Assembly: GCA_947623805.1 (NCBI GenBank)
Contig: CANQHZ010000036.1
Coordinates: 1 to 34,108 of the forward strand
From: an uncultured Lachnospiraceae bacterium
Lineage (GTDB): Bacteria > Bacillota > Clostridia > Lachnospirales > Lachnospiraceae
Direction: 5' to 3'
Length of the DNA: 34,108 bases
A program made the translations under genes and the position numbers. Shown in pieces: positions 7,688-16,649 of this stretch (the stretch's first letter is position 1; each line of letters opens with the position of its first letter). Below the pieces are notes generated by a model. It was not told where the DNA came from and searched no databases. It saw only the letters and a list, made by a program, of their open reading frames with translations.

Positions 7688-9301
7688 ATGAGAAAGAAAA
7701 ATTTGAAAAAGTTGATGGCATTAGGCTTGTCGCTTGTTATGGCGGTGGGAGTGACGGCATGCGGGGGAAGTAAAGAAACCAATCAGGATTCAGGTACTGC
7801 TGCTGACGTGAGTGCAGAGAGCGAAGGTGCGGGTATTTCAGAGGATAGTCCATATGCGGATAAGGGCTTTGATTTATCCAAACATGAAAATGTCGTCATG
7901 TATGCAATTGGAGAAAGACCTACGGATATGGACAAGGTTATGCAGGTCGTAAATGAAGAGTATCTTGAACCATGGCTTAATACTACCTTGGATGTGCAGT
8001 TTTTAAGTTGGGGCGAGATGGGAGACAAATATTCGCTTCTTTTAACTCCCGGGGGAGATCAGGTTGACTTGATATATACTTCATCATGGTGCAATTACTC
8101 ATCTGAGGTTGCCAACGGGGGCTTTAAGGAGCTGACAAAGGAATTTTTGGAGCAGTATATGCCGTACAGCTACCCTCAGCAGGCTCCAATCAGCTGGGAT
8201 CAGGTTTCAATAGCAGGAAAAATGTATGCGATTCCCAAAAACAACGCCTCTTTTAACAATTATAATGTTCTTGTAATACGCACTGACCTATTGGAAAAGT
8301 ATGGGATTAATGAAAAACTTGACAGTTGGGATTCTATGAAGTCTGCGCTGATACAGCTGTCTGAGCATGCTAAAGAGGAAGGCATATATGCAAACGGACA
8401 AAGAGGAACCGGTGAATTTTCAGATCATCTATGGTGGCAGAAAATTGAGGCTGAGCCTTTGGCGAGTGGATTTGCCTTTATGTATTATACACATGGCAAG
8501 GAAGATTTGCCGGACTGGGATACCGATGTGTTTTACAAGTATACAAGTCAGGACACGCTTGCAATGTATAAGGAAATGGCTGAGATGGCAAAAGCCGGAG
8601 TGTGGTCGCCGGACAGACTTAACGATACTACGGACGCGGTAGATAATTTCAAGAGCGGCAAGACCGCGAGCCTTATATGGAATGCTTCGGCGCCGACTGC
8701 AGGACAGGATATGGAGGCAAGCGGCATCGGCACATATGAGGTTTATGATGTTACGCCCAACGCTAAGGCAATGCGCGGAAGTTATGCGGATGATACAGTT
8801 GCAATTACGGCAAAGAGTACAATTCCTGAAAGAGCGGCGCTGGTGCTTGACTGTCTTAAAGGCTTTCCGGAGGTAAATAATCTGGTCGTAGGCGGAATTG
8901 AGGGCGTGCATTATACTTTGACGGAGGACGGCTATAGACAGGACGGTCCTGACTCAGAAAATTATAACTGGGGTGTCTGGGCATGGGGGATTACGGGTAA
9001 AGACAGTCCGACTGCTTATAATCCTGACCCGAGGGCAAATAAATTTGCTGAAATCTGTGATGCTAAAGAATATGCTCCGATAGTATCAACATTTACATTT
9101 GACAAGACAAATGTGGAGGCAGAGCTTGCCGTTATAGACAGCATTGTAGGAGAATACGAACAAAATTTCAACCTGGGCTTGTTTGGGGATGATACAGAAG
9201 CAAAGTTTAACGAGATGGTTGAGCGTTTAAACGAAGCAGGGCTTGATAAAATTATGAATGAATGCAAGACACAATATGAGGCGTTTTGCGCAGACAAATA
9301 A
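7688..9301 (+). CDS. Extracellular sugar-binding lipoprotein of the importer (LplA-like)
   Basis: This 537-residue solute-binding protein has a lipoprotein signal: a basic N-terminus, a hydrophobic stretch and the lipobox VTAC with C25 as the lipidated residue. A Ser/Glu/Ala-rich linker follows to about residue 55. The body is a type I cluster D-like binding fold (ENVVMYAIGERPTDMDKVMQ..., LLLTPGGDQVDLIYTS). The C-terminal region (FTFDKTNVEAELAVIDSIV, then EMVERLNEAGLDKIMNE) matches the DUF3502-type tail of LplA-like proteins. It would capture oligosaccharides at the outer face of the membrane and deliver them to the two permeases encoded just upstream. AGGAGG precedes the start. The ligand cannot be read from sequence. 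Confidence 0.92.
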   Translation: MRKKNLKKLMALGLSLVMAVGVTACGGSKETNQDSGTAADVSAESEGAGISEDSPYADKGFDLSKHENVVMYAIGERPTDMDKVMQVVNEEYLEPWLNTTLDVQFLSWGEMGDKYSLLLTPGGDQVDLIYTSSWCNYSSEVANGGFKELTKEFLEQYMPYSYPQQAPISWDQVSIAGKMYAIPKNNASFNNYNVLVIRTDLLEKYGINEKLDSWDSMKSALIQLSEHAKEEGIYANGQRGTGEFSDHLWWQKIEAEPLASGFAFMYYTHGKEDLPDWDTDVFYKYTSQDTLAMYKEMAEMAKAGVWSPDRLNDTTDAVDNFKSGKTASLIWNASAPTAGQDMEASGIGTYEVYDVTPNAKAMRGSYADDTVAITAKSTIPERAALVLDCLKGFPEVNNLVVGGIEGVHYTLTEDGYRQDGPDSENYNWGVWAWGITGKDSPTAYNPDPRANKFAEICDAKEYAPIVSTFTFDKTNVEAELAVIDSIVGEYEQNFNLGLFGDDTEAKFNEMVERLNEAGLDKIMNECKTQYEAFCADK

Positions 9302-9334
9302 TATAGCCGGTAAAAAATAAATACACATGGCAAA

Positions 9335-9369
9335 AGAAGGACAGTTGATATGTTGTCGGCTGTCCTTCT
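9335..9369 (+). terminator. Hairpin between binding protein and chemoreceptor genes
   Basis: AGAAGGACAG (9335-9344) and CTGTCCTTCT (9360-9369) form a perfect 10-bp stem with a 15-nt loop, 33 nt after the binding-protein stop. No run of T follows, so it may attenuate or process the transcript, protecting the upstream importer mRNA, rather than fully terminate it. Confidence 0.5.
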
Positions 9370-9443
9370 ATAGCAATATGGGAATCTAATACTTTCGCCG
9401 GAAGCTTGCACTATTCAATATTGTTGTACGGAGGGAAATAAAC

Positions 9444-11489
9444 ATGAAACAGAAAAAAAGTAAAATAAGTGTCAAAGTATCTCTTTACATAGCTGTCATA
9501 CAGATAGCTGTTATGTTATGCCTATTTCTGTTTATCAGTCTTTCTGTATCTGAAAATATGAAGCAGACAGCAATCAATACTATGCAGACTATATCTACTG
9601 ACAGGGCAAGGCTTATAGAGGATTATATACGATCATCGGAAGAATTCCTTACTGCATACAGCAGGGCGGGGGAAATAGCAAATTTGCTGAATGCCCCTGA
9701 TGATAAAAAAGCTATAGATGAAGCGCAGAAGTTTACGGAAACCTTCAGTGCTGACAAAGAATTTCTTGAAGGGATTTACGTGTGTGAGTGGAATACCCAT
9801 GTTATGGCACATACAAATCCTTCCGTTCCTGGCTTGATTATGAGAAAGGACGATTCGTTAAAGACTCTTCAAGACTCTCTGCTTTCTTCGGATGGTGTAT
9901 ATAATGCAGGCATTATCATTTCGCCAGCCAGTCAAAAACAGGTTATATCAATGTACAGGGCATGCTATGACCAAGCCGGTAAACCGATAGGTTTTGTAGG
10001 GGGAGCCATATTTACGGCGGGAATGTTCGGGGAAATCAACGAACTTCCCATGAATGGTCTGGAAAACAGTAATTTTTATCTTGTCAATATCTCGACAGGC
10101 GAATATATATATAATAAAATAGAGGAAAAGGTAGCCACAGTTGCGGAAGAAGACTATGTACTCGATATCATAAATGAATTAAAAAAAGACCCCGGCAGAC
10201 AAAGCGGCTATATTGAATATGAATCCGAGGGCAGGGAATATCTGTCTTCTTATTACCATATGGCAGATAAAGGCTGGGTATTCATTATGGAAGATTCAGA
10301 AGAAGAAATTTTTGCATCTTCTCAAAAGATGAATATACTCTTGTCCATATTCTGCATTATAGCTACAGTAGGCATAACTCTGTTGTCATTTATACTTCTG
10401 ATGATATTTTTAAAGCCTTTAACCAAAATAAACAAATCCATAAACAGGCTTGGCAATGCTGATATATCTGATAATGATGAATTGACGAGGTATGCAGGAA
10501 GAACTGATGAGATTGGGCAAATCAGCAGGTCTGTAAAACATCTGCAGAGCTATCTGAAGGATATTGTGTCCGGCATAACAGAAAATGCCTTGGAACTGGA
10601 TAATAGCAATCAAGAATTTTCGGATCACTTTAAAGAAATATATAATGCTGTTTCCGATATAAACAGCGCGGTAGAAGAAATAGCCATAGGAGCAACGAAT
10701 CAGGCGAAGGATACTTTGGAAGCGGAACAGAAAGTTAAAGCTATTGCCGACGAGGCTTGTCATAATTCTGACAATGTTGGCAGCCTTGAATCAGCAATTT
10801 CAACAACCTCTGCATTATTTGAGGATATGACAAAAATATTGAGCGATTTGATGGATATTTCCGAAAAAACAGTAAAGAGCATTATTGAAGTAGCCGCCCA
10901 AATACAGGCGACAAACAAGTCAAGCGAAAAAATAAAAGAAGCCGTAAACATCATTAAAAATATAACTAGCCAGACTAATTTACTGTCCTTAAACGCTTCT
11001 ATAGAGGCTGCCAGAGCTGGGGAAGCCGGTAAAGGCTTTGCTGTAGTTGCAGATGAAATCAGAAAATTGGCAGACGGAAGCGCACAGAGTGCGGGAGACA
11101 TTGAAGCGCTTGTAGATGAGCTTGTAAATAATTCGGATGCGAGCATCGCGGAAACTGTCAAACTAAATGGTATTCTTGAAAAGCAAAAAGAGGAACTGCG
11201 GTTGACCCGGGAAGGGTTTGAAAATTTGAAAAAAGAGGTTGGCTTTGTCGAAAATGCCAGCAAACGCATAAATATCGGCAACGAAAAAATAACAGAAGAT
11301 CAGAATGCTTTAAGCAGCATTGTAGAAAATCTTTCCGCGATATCAGAAGAAAATGCTGCAAGCTGTGAAGAAACCAGCGCTACGATGGAATCTGTTTCTA
11401 CCGATATCAATATGTGCAGTCAAAGGGTTTTGGCTTTGGCAAAGCTTTCCGAAAACCTGAAATCTCAGGTGGCGCATTTTAAACTGTAA
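9444..11489 (+). CDS. Methyl-accepting chemotaxis protein with Cache-type sensor
   Basis: This transmembrane chemoreceptor has 681 residues. The first membrane span is about residues 12-34. An extracytoplasmic sensor of about 260 residues follows, consistent with a double Cache domain ([32 protein letters not shown]). The second span is about 296-321, followed by a HAMP linker and a long coiled-coil signalling domain. The conserved hairpin tip is at about 508-533 ([20 protein letters not shown]) and binds CheA/CheW. GGAGG precedes the start. Its place between the sugar importer and the hydrolases suggests a role in chemotaxis toward the same carbohydrates, perhaps via the binding protein; this is inference. 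A motif resembling the importer operator (ATATTGTTGTAC, 9418-9429) lies just upstream. Confidence 0.92.
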   Translation: MKQKKSKISVKVSLYIAVIQIAVMLCLFLFISLSVSENMKQTAINTMQTISTDRARLIEDYIRSSEEFLTAYSRAGEIANLLNAPDDKKAIDEAQKFTETFSADKEFLEGIYVCEWNTHVMAHTNPSVPGLIMRKDDSLKTLQDSLLSSDGVYNAGIIISPASQKQVISMYRACYDQAGKPIGFVGGAIFTAGMFGEINELPMNGLENSNFYLVNISTGEYIYNKIEEKVATVAEEDYVLDIINELKKDPGRQSGYIEYESEGREYLSSYYHMADKGWVFIMEDSEEEIFASSQKMNILLSIFCIIATVGITLLSFILLMIFLKPLTKINKSINRLGNADISDNDELTRYAGRTDEIGQISRSVKHLQSYLKDIVSGITENALELDNSNQEFSDHFKEIYNAVSDINSAVEEIAIGATNQAKDTLEAEQKVKAIADEACHNSDNVGSLESAISTTSALFEDMTKILSDLMDISEKTVKSIIEVAAQIQATNKSSEKIKEAVNIIKNITSQTNLLSLNASIEAARAGEAGKGFAVVADEIRKLADGSAQSAGDIEALVDELVNNSDASIAETVKLNGILEKQKEELRLTREGFENLKKEVGFVENASKRINIGNEKITEDQNALSSIVENLSAISEENAASCEETSATMESVSTDINMCSQRVLALAKLSENLKSQVAHFKL

Positions 11490-11516
11490 AATATTAGGAA
11501 ACTGAAAATGTAACAT

Positions 11517-11573
11517 ATGATTTTTGAAATTAAGGTCATAATTACAGGCGTGATAAAGGTAAAGGTGCAATGA
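11517..11573 (+). pseudogene. Relic of the 5' end of a second DUF3237 gene
   Basis: The frame from ATG 11517 reads MIFEIKVIITG and then VIKVKVQ before a stop. This matches the start of the intact DUF3237 protein at 3902 (LIFEIKIIVTD...AEVKGAG). The nucleotides also align: ATTTTTGAAATTAAG is identical in both, and AAAGGTGCA recurs with a one-base shift. Only about 55 bp remain. The relic ends exactly where the following hydrolase gene begins and supplies its ribosome-binding region. Confidence 0.7.
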
Positions 11574-12319
11574 TAAGAAATATGAAAGAGATAACAATAG
11601 AACATCATAAAAGAAGAGTTGCGGGTAAAGCGTATCTGCCATTGGGTGAACATTATCCTATATTAATACTTAGCCATGGATTTAATGGATCTGGCGATGA
11701 TTTTAGTGCGCAGGCGCAAACTTTGGCGGAAAATGGTATAGGCGCAGTGACATATGATTTTTGTGGAGGGTCGCTGCGTTCAAAAAGCGATTTAAAAACT
11801 GATGAAATGACAGTTTTTACGGAAATGGAAGATTTAAACGCTGTGCTTGATGCGGTAATATCCTGGGCAGGCATAGATAAAGAGCGTATTTTCGTATTTG
11901 GAGGAAGCATGGGAGGACTGGTAACATCGCTTGTGGCTGAGGAACGTGCCGATGATATAAGAGGTATGGCACTGCTTTTCCCGGCACTGTGCGTAGCTGA
12001 TGACTGGAACAGGCGGTTTCCGAATATTGAGGATATACCCGAAAGAGAAGAGCTTTGGAGTGTTCCGCTTGGACGAACTTTTTTTGAGACATTACATGGA
12101 TTTTCAGTTTTTGAGAGGATAGGAAACTATCCGGGAAAAGTCCTTCTTATGCATGGTGATAAGGATCTGGTAGTACCTGTTGAGTACAGTAAACGGGCAA
12201 ATGCAATTTACAATAATTCGCGCCTGGAAATTTTTCATGGTGAAGGCCATGGATTTACTTCTGATGGTAATGACAAAGTTACGAAACTGTTGATGGAGTT
12301 TATTAATGTGGAAAATTAA
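11570..12319 (+). CDS. Alpha/beta hydrolase, putative esterase
   Basis: This 249-residue alpha/beta-hydrolase has no signal peptide. The oxyanion-hole motif is SHGFNGSGDD (about 35-44). The nucleophile elbow is GGSMGG with S113, the acid is D199 in HGDKDLVVP, and the base is H227 in GEGHGFT, so the triad is complete. The family includes acetyl- and feruloyl-type esterases and acyl-peptidase-like serine hydrolases. In this neighbourhood removal of acetyl or feruloyl groups from imported oligosaccharides is the most natural role, but the substrate is inferred. It ends 16 nt before the DUF2264 gene. The start is uncertain: the first ATG follows only a weak AAAGGTG, and another ATG lies at 11582. 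The upstream DNA is a DUF3237 relic, so the gene appears to have been joined here secondarily. Confidence 0.82.
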   Translation: MIRNMKEITIEHHKRRVAGKAYLPLGEHYPILILSHGFNGSGDDFSAQAQTLAENGIGAVTYDFCGGSLRSKSDLKTDEMTVFTEMEDLNAVLDAVISWAGIDKERIFVFGGSMGGLVTSLVAEERADDIRGMALLFPALCVADDWNRRFPNIEDIPEREELWSVPLGRTFFETLHGFSVFERIGNYPGKVLLMHGDKDLVVPVEYSKRANAIYNNSRLEIFHGEGHGFTSDGNDKVTKLLMEFINVEN

Positions 12320-12335
12320 TTAGGAGACAAAGTAT

Positions 12336-13466
12336 ATGTATATTAGGAAGGAATGGTTGGATGCGCTTTTAAAGATTGTCAGTCCGGTTATGGATGCGCT
12401 TGAGAGTGGGGAACTTAAAAAGAAAATGCCGCTTTCTTTCCATAATGAACGGGCTGAATTTGCACCATTAGAAGCATTTGGCAGAAGCATGTTAGGACTT
12501 GCGCCGTGGCTGGGAGTAGATAGTGGGGACTTAGAGGCAGATGAACAGATGCTGCAGAAAAAATACAGGGACAAGGCTGTGCGCTGTATAGCTATGGCAA
12601 CAAATCCGGATTCTCCTGATTTTATGGTTTTTGATAGTGGCGGACAGCCATTGGTGGATGCTGCCTTCCTTGCCCACGCAATCGTGCGTGCCCCGAATTT
12701 GCTGTCAGAGGTGCCTGATGTGCGCCACAGTTTGGTAGAAGCACTGAAAAGTTCGCGCAGGATACCGGCTTTTAATTGTAATTGGATATTATTTTCTGCA
12801 ATGGTAGAGGCAGGACTTTATACATTGGGTGAATCCTATGATATAATGCGTGTGCTATATGCGCTTAGAATATTTCAGGAGTGGTACAAAGGAGATGGGG
12901 TTTATGGGGACGGGAAAATGTTCCACTGTGATTATTACAATAGTTTTGTTATACAGCCTATGTATGTGGATTTAGTAAAAGTATTTTCAAAAGAAAGTAA
13001 TGAAATTAAGGCGATGTCATCTGATGTAATTGCCCATGCGTCACGTTATGCATCCATACTTGAGCGGATGATTGGACCAGAAGGAACTTATCCTGTCGTT
13101 GGGCGCTCTATATGTTATCGCTTTGGAGCATTTCAAATGCTTGCGCAAGCTGCCCTGCAGCACCACCTTGAAACAGGTGTTTCTCCGGCTTCTGTACGGT
13201 GTGGTCTTACTGCTGTGATTAGACGAGTAATGGGTGCTTCGGATATGTTTGATGATGGAGGATGGCTTTTGCCGGGAGTGTATGGGTATCAGCCTGAACT
13301 TGCGGAAGAATATATTAATATAGGCAGTCTGTATTTGTGCAGTGCAGTATTCCTTCCGCTGGGACTTTCTCCAGCAGATCCTTTTTGGTCGGAGCCTGAT
13401 GAAAGCTGGTCGGGAAAAAAGGTATGGTCAGGAGGACATATTCAGATCGATCATGCAAAAGACTGA
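12336..13466 (+). CDS. DUF2264 family protein, probable glycoside hydrolase
   Basis: This 376-residue protein matches DUF2264: MPLSFHNERAEFAPLEAFGR near residue 30, a middle HCDYYNSFVIQPMY segment, RMIGPEGTYPVVGRSICYRFGAFQ near 240-265, and a C-terminal GGWLLPGVYGYQPELAEEYINIG region. The fold is predicted to be an alpha/alpha barrel like those of GH88/GH105. As far as I recall, CAZy places related proteins among uronate-acting glycosidases (GH154), so glucuronidase-like activity is likely but not certain. No signal peptide is present, so it is cytoplasmic. TTAGGAG precedes the start, 16 nt after the esterase stop. The GH88 gene follows after a short permease relic. Confidence 0.8.
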   Translation: MYIRKEWLDALLKIVSPVMDALESGELKKKMPLSFHNERAEFAPLEAFGRSMLGLAPWLGVDSGDLEADEQMLQKKYRDKAVRCIAMATNPDSPDFMVFDSGGQPLVDAAFLAHAIVRAPNLLSEVPDVRHSLVEALKSSRRIPAFNCNWILFSAMVEAGLYTLGESYDIMRVLYALRIFQEWYKGDGVYGDGKMFHCDYYNSFVIQPMYVDLVKVFSKESNEIKAMSSDVIAHASRYASILERMIGPEGTYPVVGRSICYRFGAFQMLAQAALQHHLETGVSPASVRCGLTAVIRRVMGASDMFDDGGWLLPGVYGYQPELAEEYINIGSLYLCSAVFLPLGLSPADPFWSEPDESWSGKKVWSGGHIQIDHAKD

Positions 13467-13472
13467 TATATG

Positions 13473-13532
13473 ATGGATATCGTCCAGAAATATTTTGTGA
13501 AAGGTGTAATGATTGGTTCGGTAAAAGGTTAA
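13473..13532 (+). pseudogene. Relic of the 3' end of an LplC-type permease gene
   Basis: A 19-codon frame ends QKYFVKGVMIGSVKG then TAA. The intact permease at 6736-7650 ends QKYFVKGMTIGSVKG then TGA, so 13 of the last 15 residues agree. Just upstream, the relic lies directly after the DUF2264 stop. The GH88 ribosome binding site AAAGGAG begins at its stop codon. This is all that remains of a paralogous permease gene that probably once preceded GH88. Confidence 0.8.
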
Positions 13533-13543
13533 AGGAGAAAAAT

Positions 13544-14683
13544 ATGCAGCTGAGTAGAGATGAAATGACATGGGTACAAGAAACTTTGGAGAAAGTAAAG
13601 CATAAGCTTGAAAAAGTGAGTAAAAGATCAAAGGACAAGATTCCCTATACCGCGGTTGGCGGAGTTCATGACGATAAATCAGGAGATGGAATCGGATGGT
13701 GGACTAACGGTTTTTGGGGCGGTATGATGTGGCAGATGTATATGCTTACGAAAGAGGAGTCATACAAGGAAATTGCTATGGAAAATGAACGAAAACTGGA
13801 TGTCTGTCTAATGGATTACGATAAGCTTGACCACGACAATGGGTTTAAATGGCTGCCTACAGCAGTTGCTTGTTACCGTATAACAAAAGATACCGCATCC
13901 AGAAACAGAGGGCTCCTTGCGGCAGGTAATCTGGCAGGGCGTTATAACAGCGTGGGAAAATTTATACGGGCATGGAACGACTGGCCTGGCAGTGACGAGG
14001 ATCATAGAGGCTGGGCTATTATTGACTGTATGATGAATTTGCCCCTGTTGTATTGGGCAAGTGAAGAAACCGGCGATCCAAGATTTGGGCAGATAGCGGC
14101 AAATCATGCGTATACTACTATGCAGAACTTTATCAGAGAAGATTATTCTGTCTGTCATATTGTGGAGTTTGACCCAGTTGGTGGCAAGATGGTAAGAAGT
14201 TATGGTGGTCAGGGATATGGAGAAGGATCGTCATGGACTAGGGGGCAGGGGTGGGCCTTATATGGTTTTACATTAAGCTACATACATACAAAAAATGTCA
14301 TTTTCCTTAAAACTGCCGAAAAGATTGCGGGTTATTTTATGGACAATATTCCAAAAAATGGTCTGATTCCGGTGGATTTTCGGCAACCTGCCAATCTCTT
14401 CATAGAGGATTCTTCTGCTGCTGCTATTGCGTCATGCGGACTGATAGAACTGGCAAGGCAAAAAGGTGGGGAAGATGGAAGACTTTATCTTGATGCTGCA
14501 CTCAAGCTGCTTCCTGCGCTTGCGGCAAATAGTATAAGTTGGGATGAGAGGGAAGACCATCTGTTGACAAAATGTACGGCTGCTTATCATGATGAAATGC
14601 ATGAGTTTCCTATTATTTATGGCGATTATTATTTCCTTGAAGCACTTATGAAGCTCACCGGGGATGAATTGTTTATCTGGTAA
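13544..14683 (+). CDS. GH88 unsaturated glucuronyl hydrolase
   Basis: This 379-residue enzyme would hydrate and release the unsaturated uronic acid at the non-reducing end of oligosaccharides produced by polysaccharide lyases. The motifs follow the GH88 alpha/alpha barrel: GWWTNGFWGGMMW (about 51-63), LDHDNGF with D98, IIDCMMNLPLLYWA with D161 (the expected catalytic Asp), and GEGSSWTRGQGWALYG (about 226-241). The start at 13544 is chosen because AAAGGAG sits 7 nt upstream; the longer in-frame version overlaps the permease relic and the DUF2264 gene. There is no signal peptide. With the importer it implies that the cell takes up lyase products of pectin or a glucuronate-containing side chain. 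Confidence 0.93.
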   Translation: MQLSRDEMTWVQETLEKVKHKLEKVSKRSKDKIPYTAVGGVHDDKSGDGIGWWTNGFWGGMMWQMYMLTKEESYKEIAMENERKLDVCLMDYDKLDHDNGFKWLPTAVACYRITKDTASRNRGLLAAGNLAGRYNSVGKFIRAWNDWPGSDEDHRGWAIIDCMMNLPLLYWASEETGDPRFGQIAANHAYTTMQNFIREDYSVCHIVEFDPVGGKMVRSYGGQGYGEGSSWTRGQGWALYGFTLSYIHTKNVIFLKTAEKIAGYFMDNIPKNGLIPVDFRQPANLFIEDSSAAAIASCGLIELARQKGGEDGRLYLDAALKLLPALAANSISWDEREDHLLTKCTAAYHDEMHEFPIIYGDYYFLEALMKLTGDELFIW

Positions 14684-14745
14684 CATCTTAATAGACTTCA
14701 AAAACGAGAGCTTGCTCTTTCGGTGTAATGATTGGAGATATTGCA

Positions 14746-16500
14746 ATGGGAAAATTTGAGATTAGGGATAACTTTTATTTGGATGGACATCCGTTTAAGC
14801 TTATATCGGGGAGCATACATTATTTCAGGGTAGTGCCCGAATACTGGCGTGACCGTCTTGAAAAGCTCAAGGCAATGGGCGCAAACACTGTGGAAACATA
14901 CATTCCATGGAATGCTCATGAGCCGAAAAAAGGGCAGTTTAATTTTGAAGGTGGGCTTGACCTCGTGCGCTTTATAAAAACTGCGCAGGAGCTGGGGCTT
15001 TATGTCATACTCCGCCCTTCCCCGTATATTTGCGCGGAATGGGAGTTTGGAGGGCTTCCGGCATGGCTGCTCTGCGAGGACAATATGAGGCTCCGCGCAT
15101 GCCATGAACCTTTTTTGGAGCATGTCAGGGCTTATTATGATGTGCTTTTTCCGATAATCACTCCGCTGCAGATTACAAGGGGTGGTCCCGTAATACTTAT
15201 GCAGGTTGAAAACGAATACGGATATTACGGCGATGACGGGCGTTATATGGAAACAATGCGTGATATTATGCTTGAAAGAGGAGTGGAAGTGCCGCTTATT
15301 ACCTCGGACGGTCCTTTTGAGGAATCGCTCTCGTGCGGGACGGTTGCGGGAGCGCATCCGACCGGCAATTTCGGCTCGCGCACCAGGGAGCGTTTTAAGG
15401 TACTTGAGCCATATGCAAAAGGCGGTCCGCTTATGTGCGCTGAATTTTGGGTAGGCTGGTTTGACCACTGGGGAAACGGCGGGCATATGACGGGCGATTT
15501 GGAGCAGAGCACGAAGGATTTGGACGATATGCTTGACTTGGGACATGTCAACATATACATGTTTGAGGGCGGTACCAATTTTGGATTTATGAACGGCTCA
15601 AACTATTATGATGAGCTCACCCCGGATGTGACTTCGTATGACTATGATGCCGTTTTGACGGAAGCAGGCGACTTTACAAAAAAATATGAAAACTATAAGA
15701 AGGTTATTTCAAAATATGCTGATATTCCAAGCGTTGAATTTTCGACTAAAATTGTCAAAAAGTCATACGGAAGGCATGAAGTGAAGGATAAAGTCGGTTT
15801 GTTTGAGACGCTCGGGAGCATCTCGTCTCCGATTGAAAGCACTTTCCCAATCTGTATGGAAAAATGCGGTCAGAGCTACGGATATATTTTGTACCGCTCA
15901 AGGCTTGAAAGAGAGAAAAATATTGAAAAAATCAGATTGTGGGGCGCAAATGACAGGGCTAACATTTTCGTGAATAATTCCCGGATTGCGACACTCTATG
16001 ATAAGGAGCTTACCGCTGAATGTGAAGTGGCATCGGGGACAGCAGAAAAGGTACAAGGCGCATCGATAGACATTCTCATGGAAAATATGGGACGCGTAAA
16101 TTTTGGGCCTATGATGGAGAGCCAGCGAAAGGGCATAGCGGGCTGCGTGCAGATAAACGGACATATACACTACGATTGGACAATGTATCCGCTTGAGCTT
16201 GATAATGTCGATAAAATTGATTTCTCAAAAGGATATACGGAAGGGCTTCCGGCGTTTTACCGTTTTGAACCGGAGGTTCGCGAATTGGGAGATACTTTTC
16301 TTGAGCTTTCAGGGTGGGGGAAAGGCTGTGTATTTTTGAACGGCTTTAATCTCGGACGGTACTGGGAGATAGGTCCCCAAAAACGCCTTTATATTCCCGC
16401 TCCGCTTTTAAGGAAAGGCATGAATGAGATAATCGTGTTTGAAACGGAAGGTAAGGCTGGTGGAATGATTGAATTAAAGGATGAACCTGATATAGGCTGA
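14746..16500 (+). CDS. GH35 beta-galactosidase
   Basis: This 584-residue cytoplasmic beta-galactosidase belongs to GH35. The N-terminal barrel has LISGSIHYFRVVPEYWRDRL (about 19-38) and VETYIPWNAHEP (about 49-60). The active-site region contains PSPYICAEWEFGGLPAWLL, the acid/base Glu in VENEYG (E157) and the nucleophile Glu in CAEFWVGWFDHWG (E233). The C-terminal beta domains end with the usual GFNLGRYWEIGPQKRLYIPAPLL. The start at 14746 has GGAG 8 nt upstream and is preferred over the in-frame ATG at 14728. It would remove terminal beta-galactose from galactan or arabinogalactan oligosaccharides. By eye the gene is richer in G and C (many GCG, CGC and CGG codons) than those upstream, as is the MATE gene next to it, so it may have a different origin. 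Confidence 0.95.
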   Translation: MGKFEIRDNFYLDGHPFKLISGSIHYFRVVPEYWRDRLEKLKAMGANTVETYIPWNAHEPKKGQFNFEGGLDLVRFIKTAQELGLYVILRPSPYICAEWEFGGLPAWLLCEDNMRLRACHEPFLEHVRAYYDVLFPIITPLQITRGGPVILMQVENEYGYYGDDGRYMETMRDIMLERGVEVPLITSDGPFEESLSCGTVAGAHPTGNFGSRTRERFKVLEPYAKGGPLMCAEFWVGWFDHWGNGGHMTGDLEQSTKDLDDMLDLGHVNIYMFEGGTNFGFMNGSNYYDELTPDVTSYDYDAVLTEAGDFTKKYENYKKVISKYADIPSVEFSTKIVKKSYGRHEVKDKVGLFETLGSISSPIESTFPICMEKCGQSYGYILYRSRLEREKNIEKIRLWGANDRANIFVNNSRIATLYDKELTAECEVASGTAEKVQGASIDILMENMGRVNFGPMMESQRKGIAGCVQINGHIHYDWTMYPLELDNVDKIDFSKGYTEGLPAFYRFEPEVRELGDTFLELSGWGKGCVFLNGFNLGRYWEIGPQKRLYIPAPLLRKGMNEIIVFETEGKAGGMIELKDEPDIG

Positions 16501-16649
16501 AAATGTCATTACAATTAATATTTATGCAGCTTTCGGCGTTTATTAAATCAGTATTGACGGCAAAAGTGAATTGGCGTAGCTTTACAATTATATTTAAATC
16601 AAATTGAGAAATTTGTATGCAGCAATATAATGATAAGAAGCTTATTATG

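Noticed and set aside
14700-14718. AGAGCTTGCTCT as a terminator before GH35
   Set aside because: The loop would be only two bases and no T run follows.
16501-16649. Terminator between the convergent GH35 and MATE genes
   Set aside because: Only weak AT-rich hairpins (for example ATAAG/CTTAT) without a T run were found.
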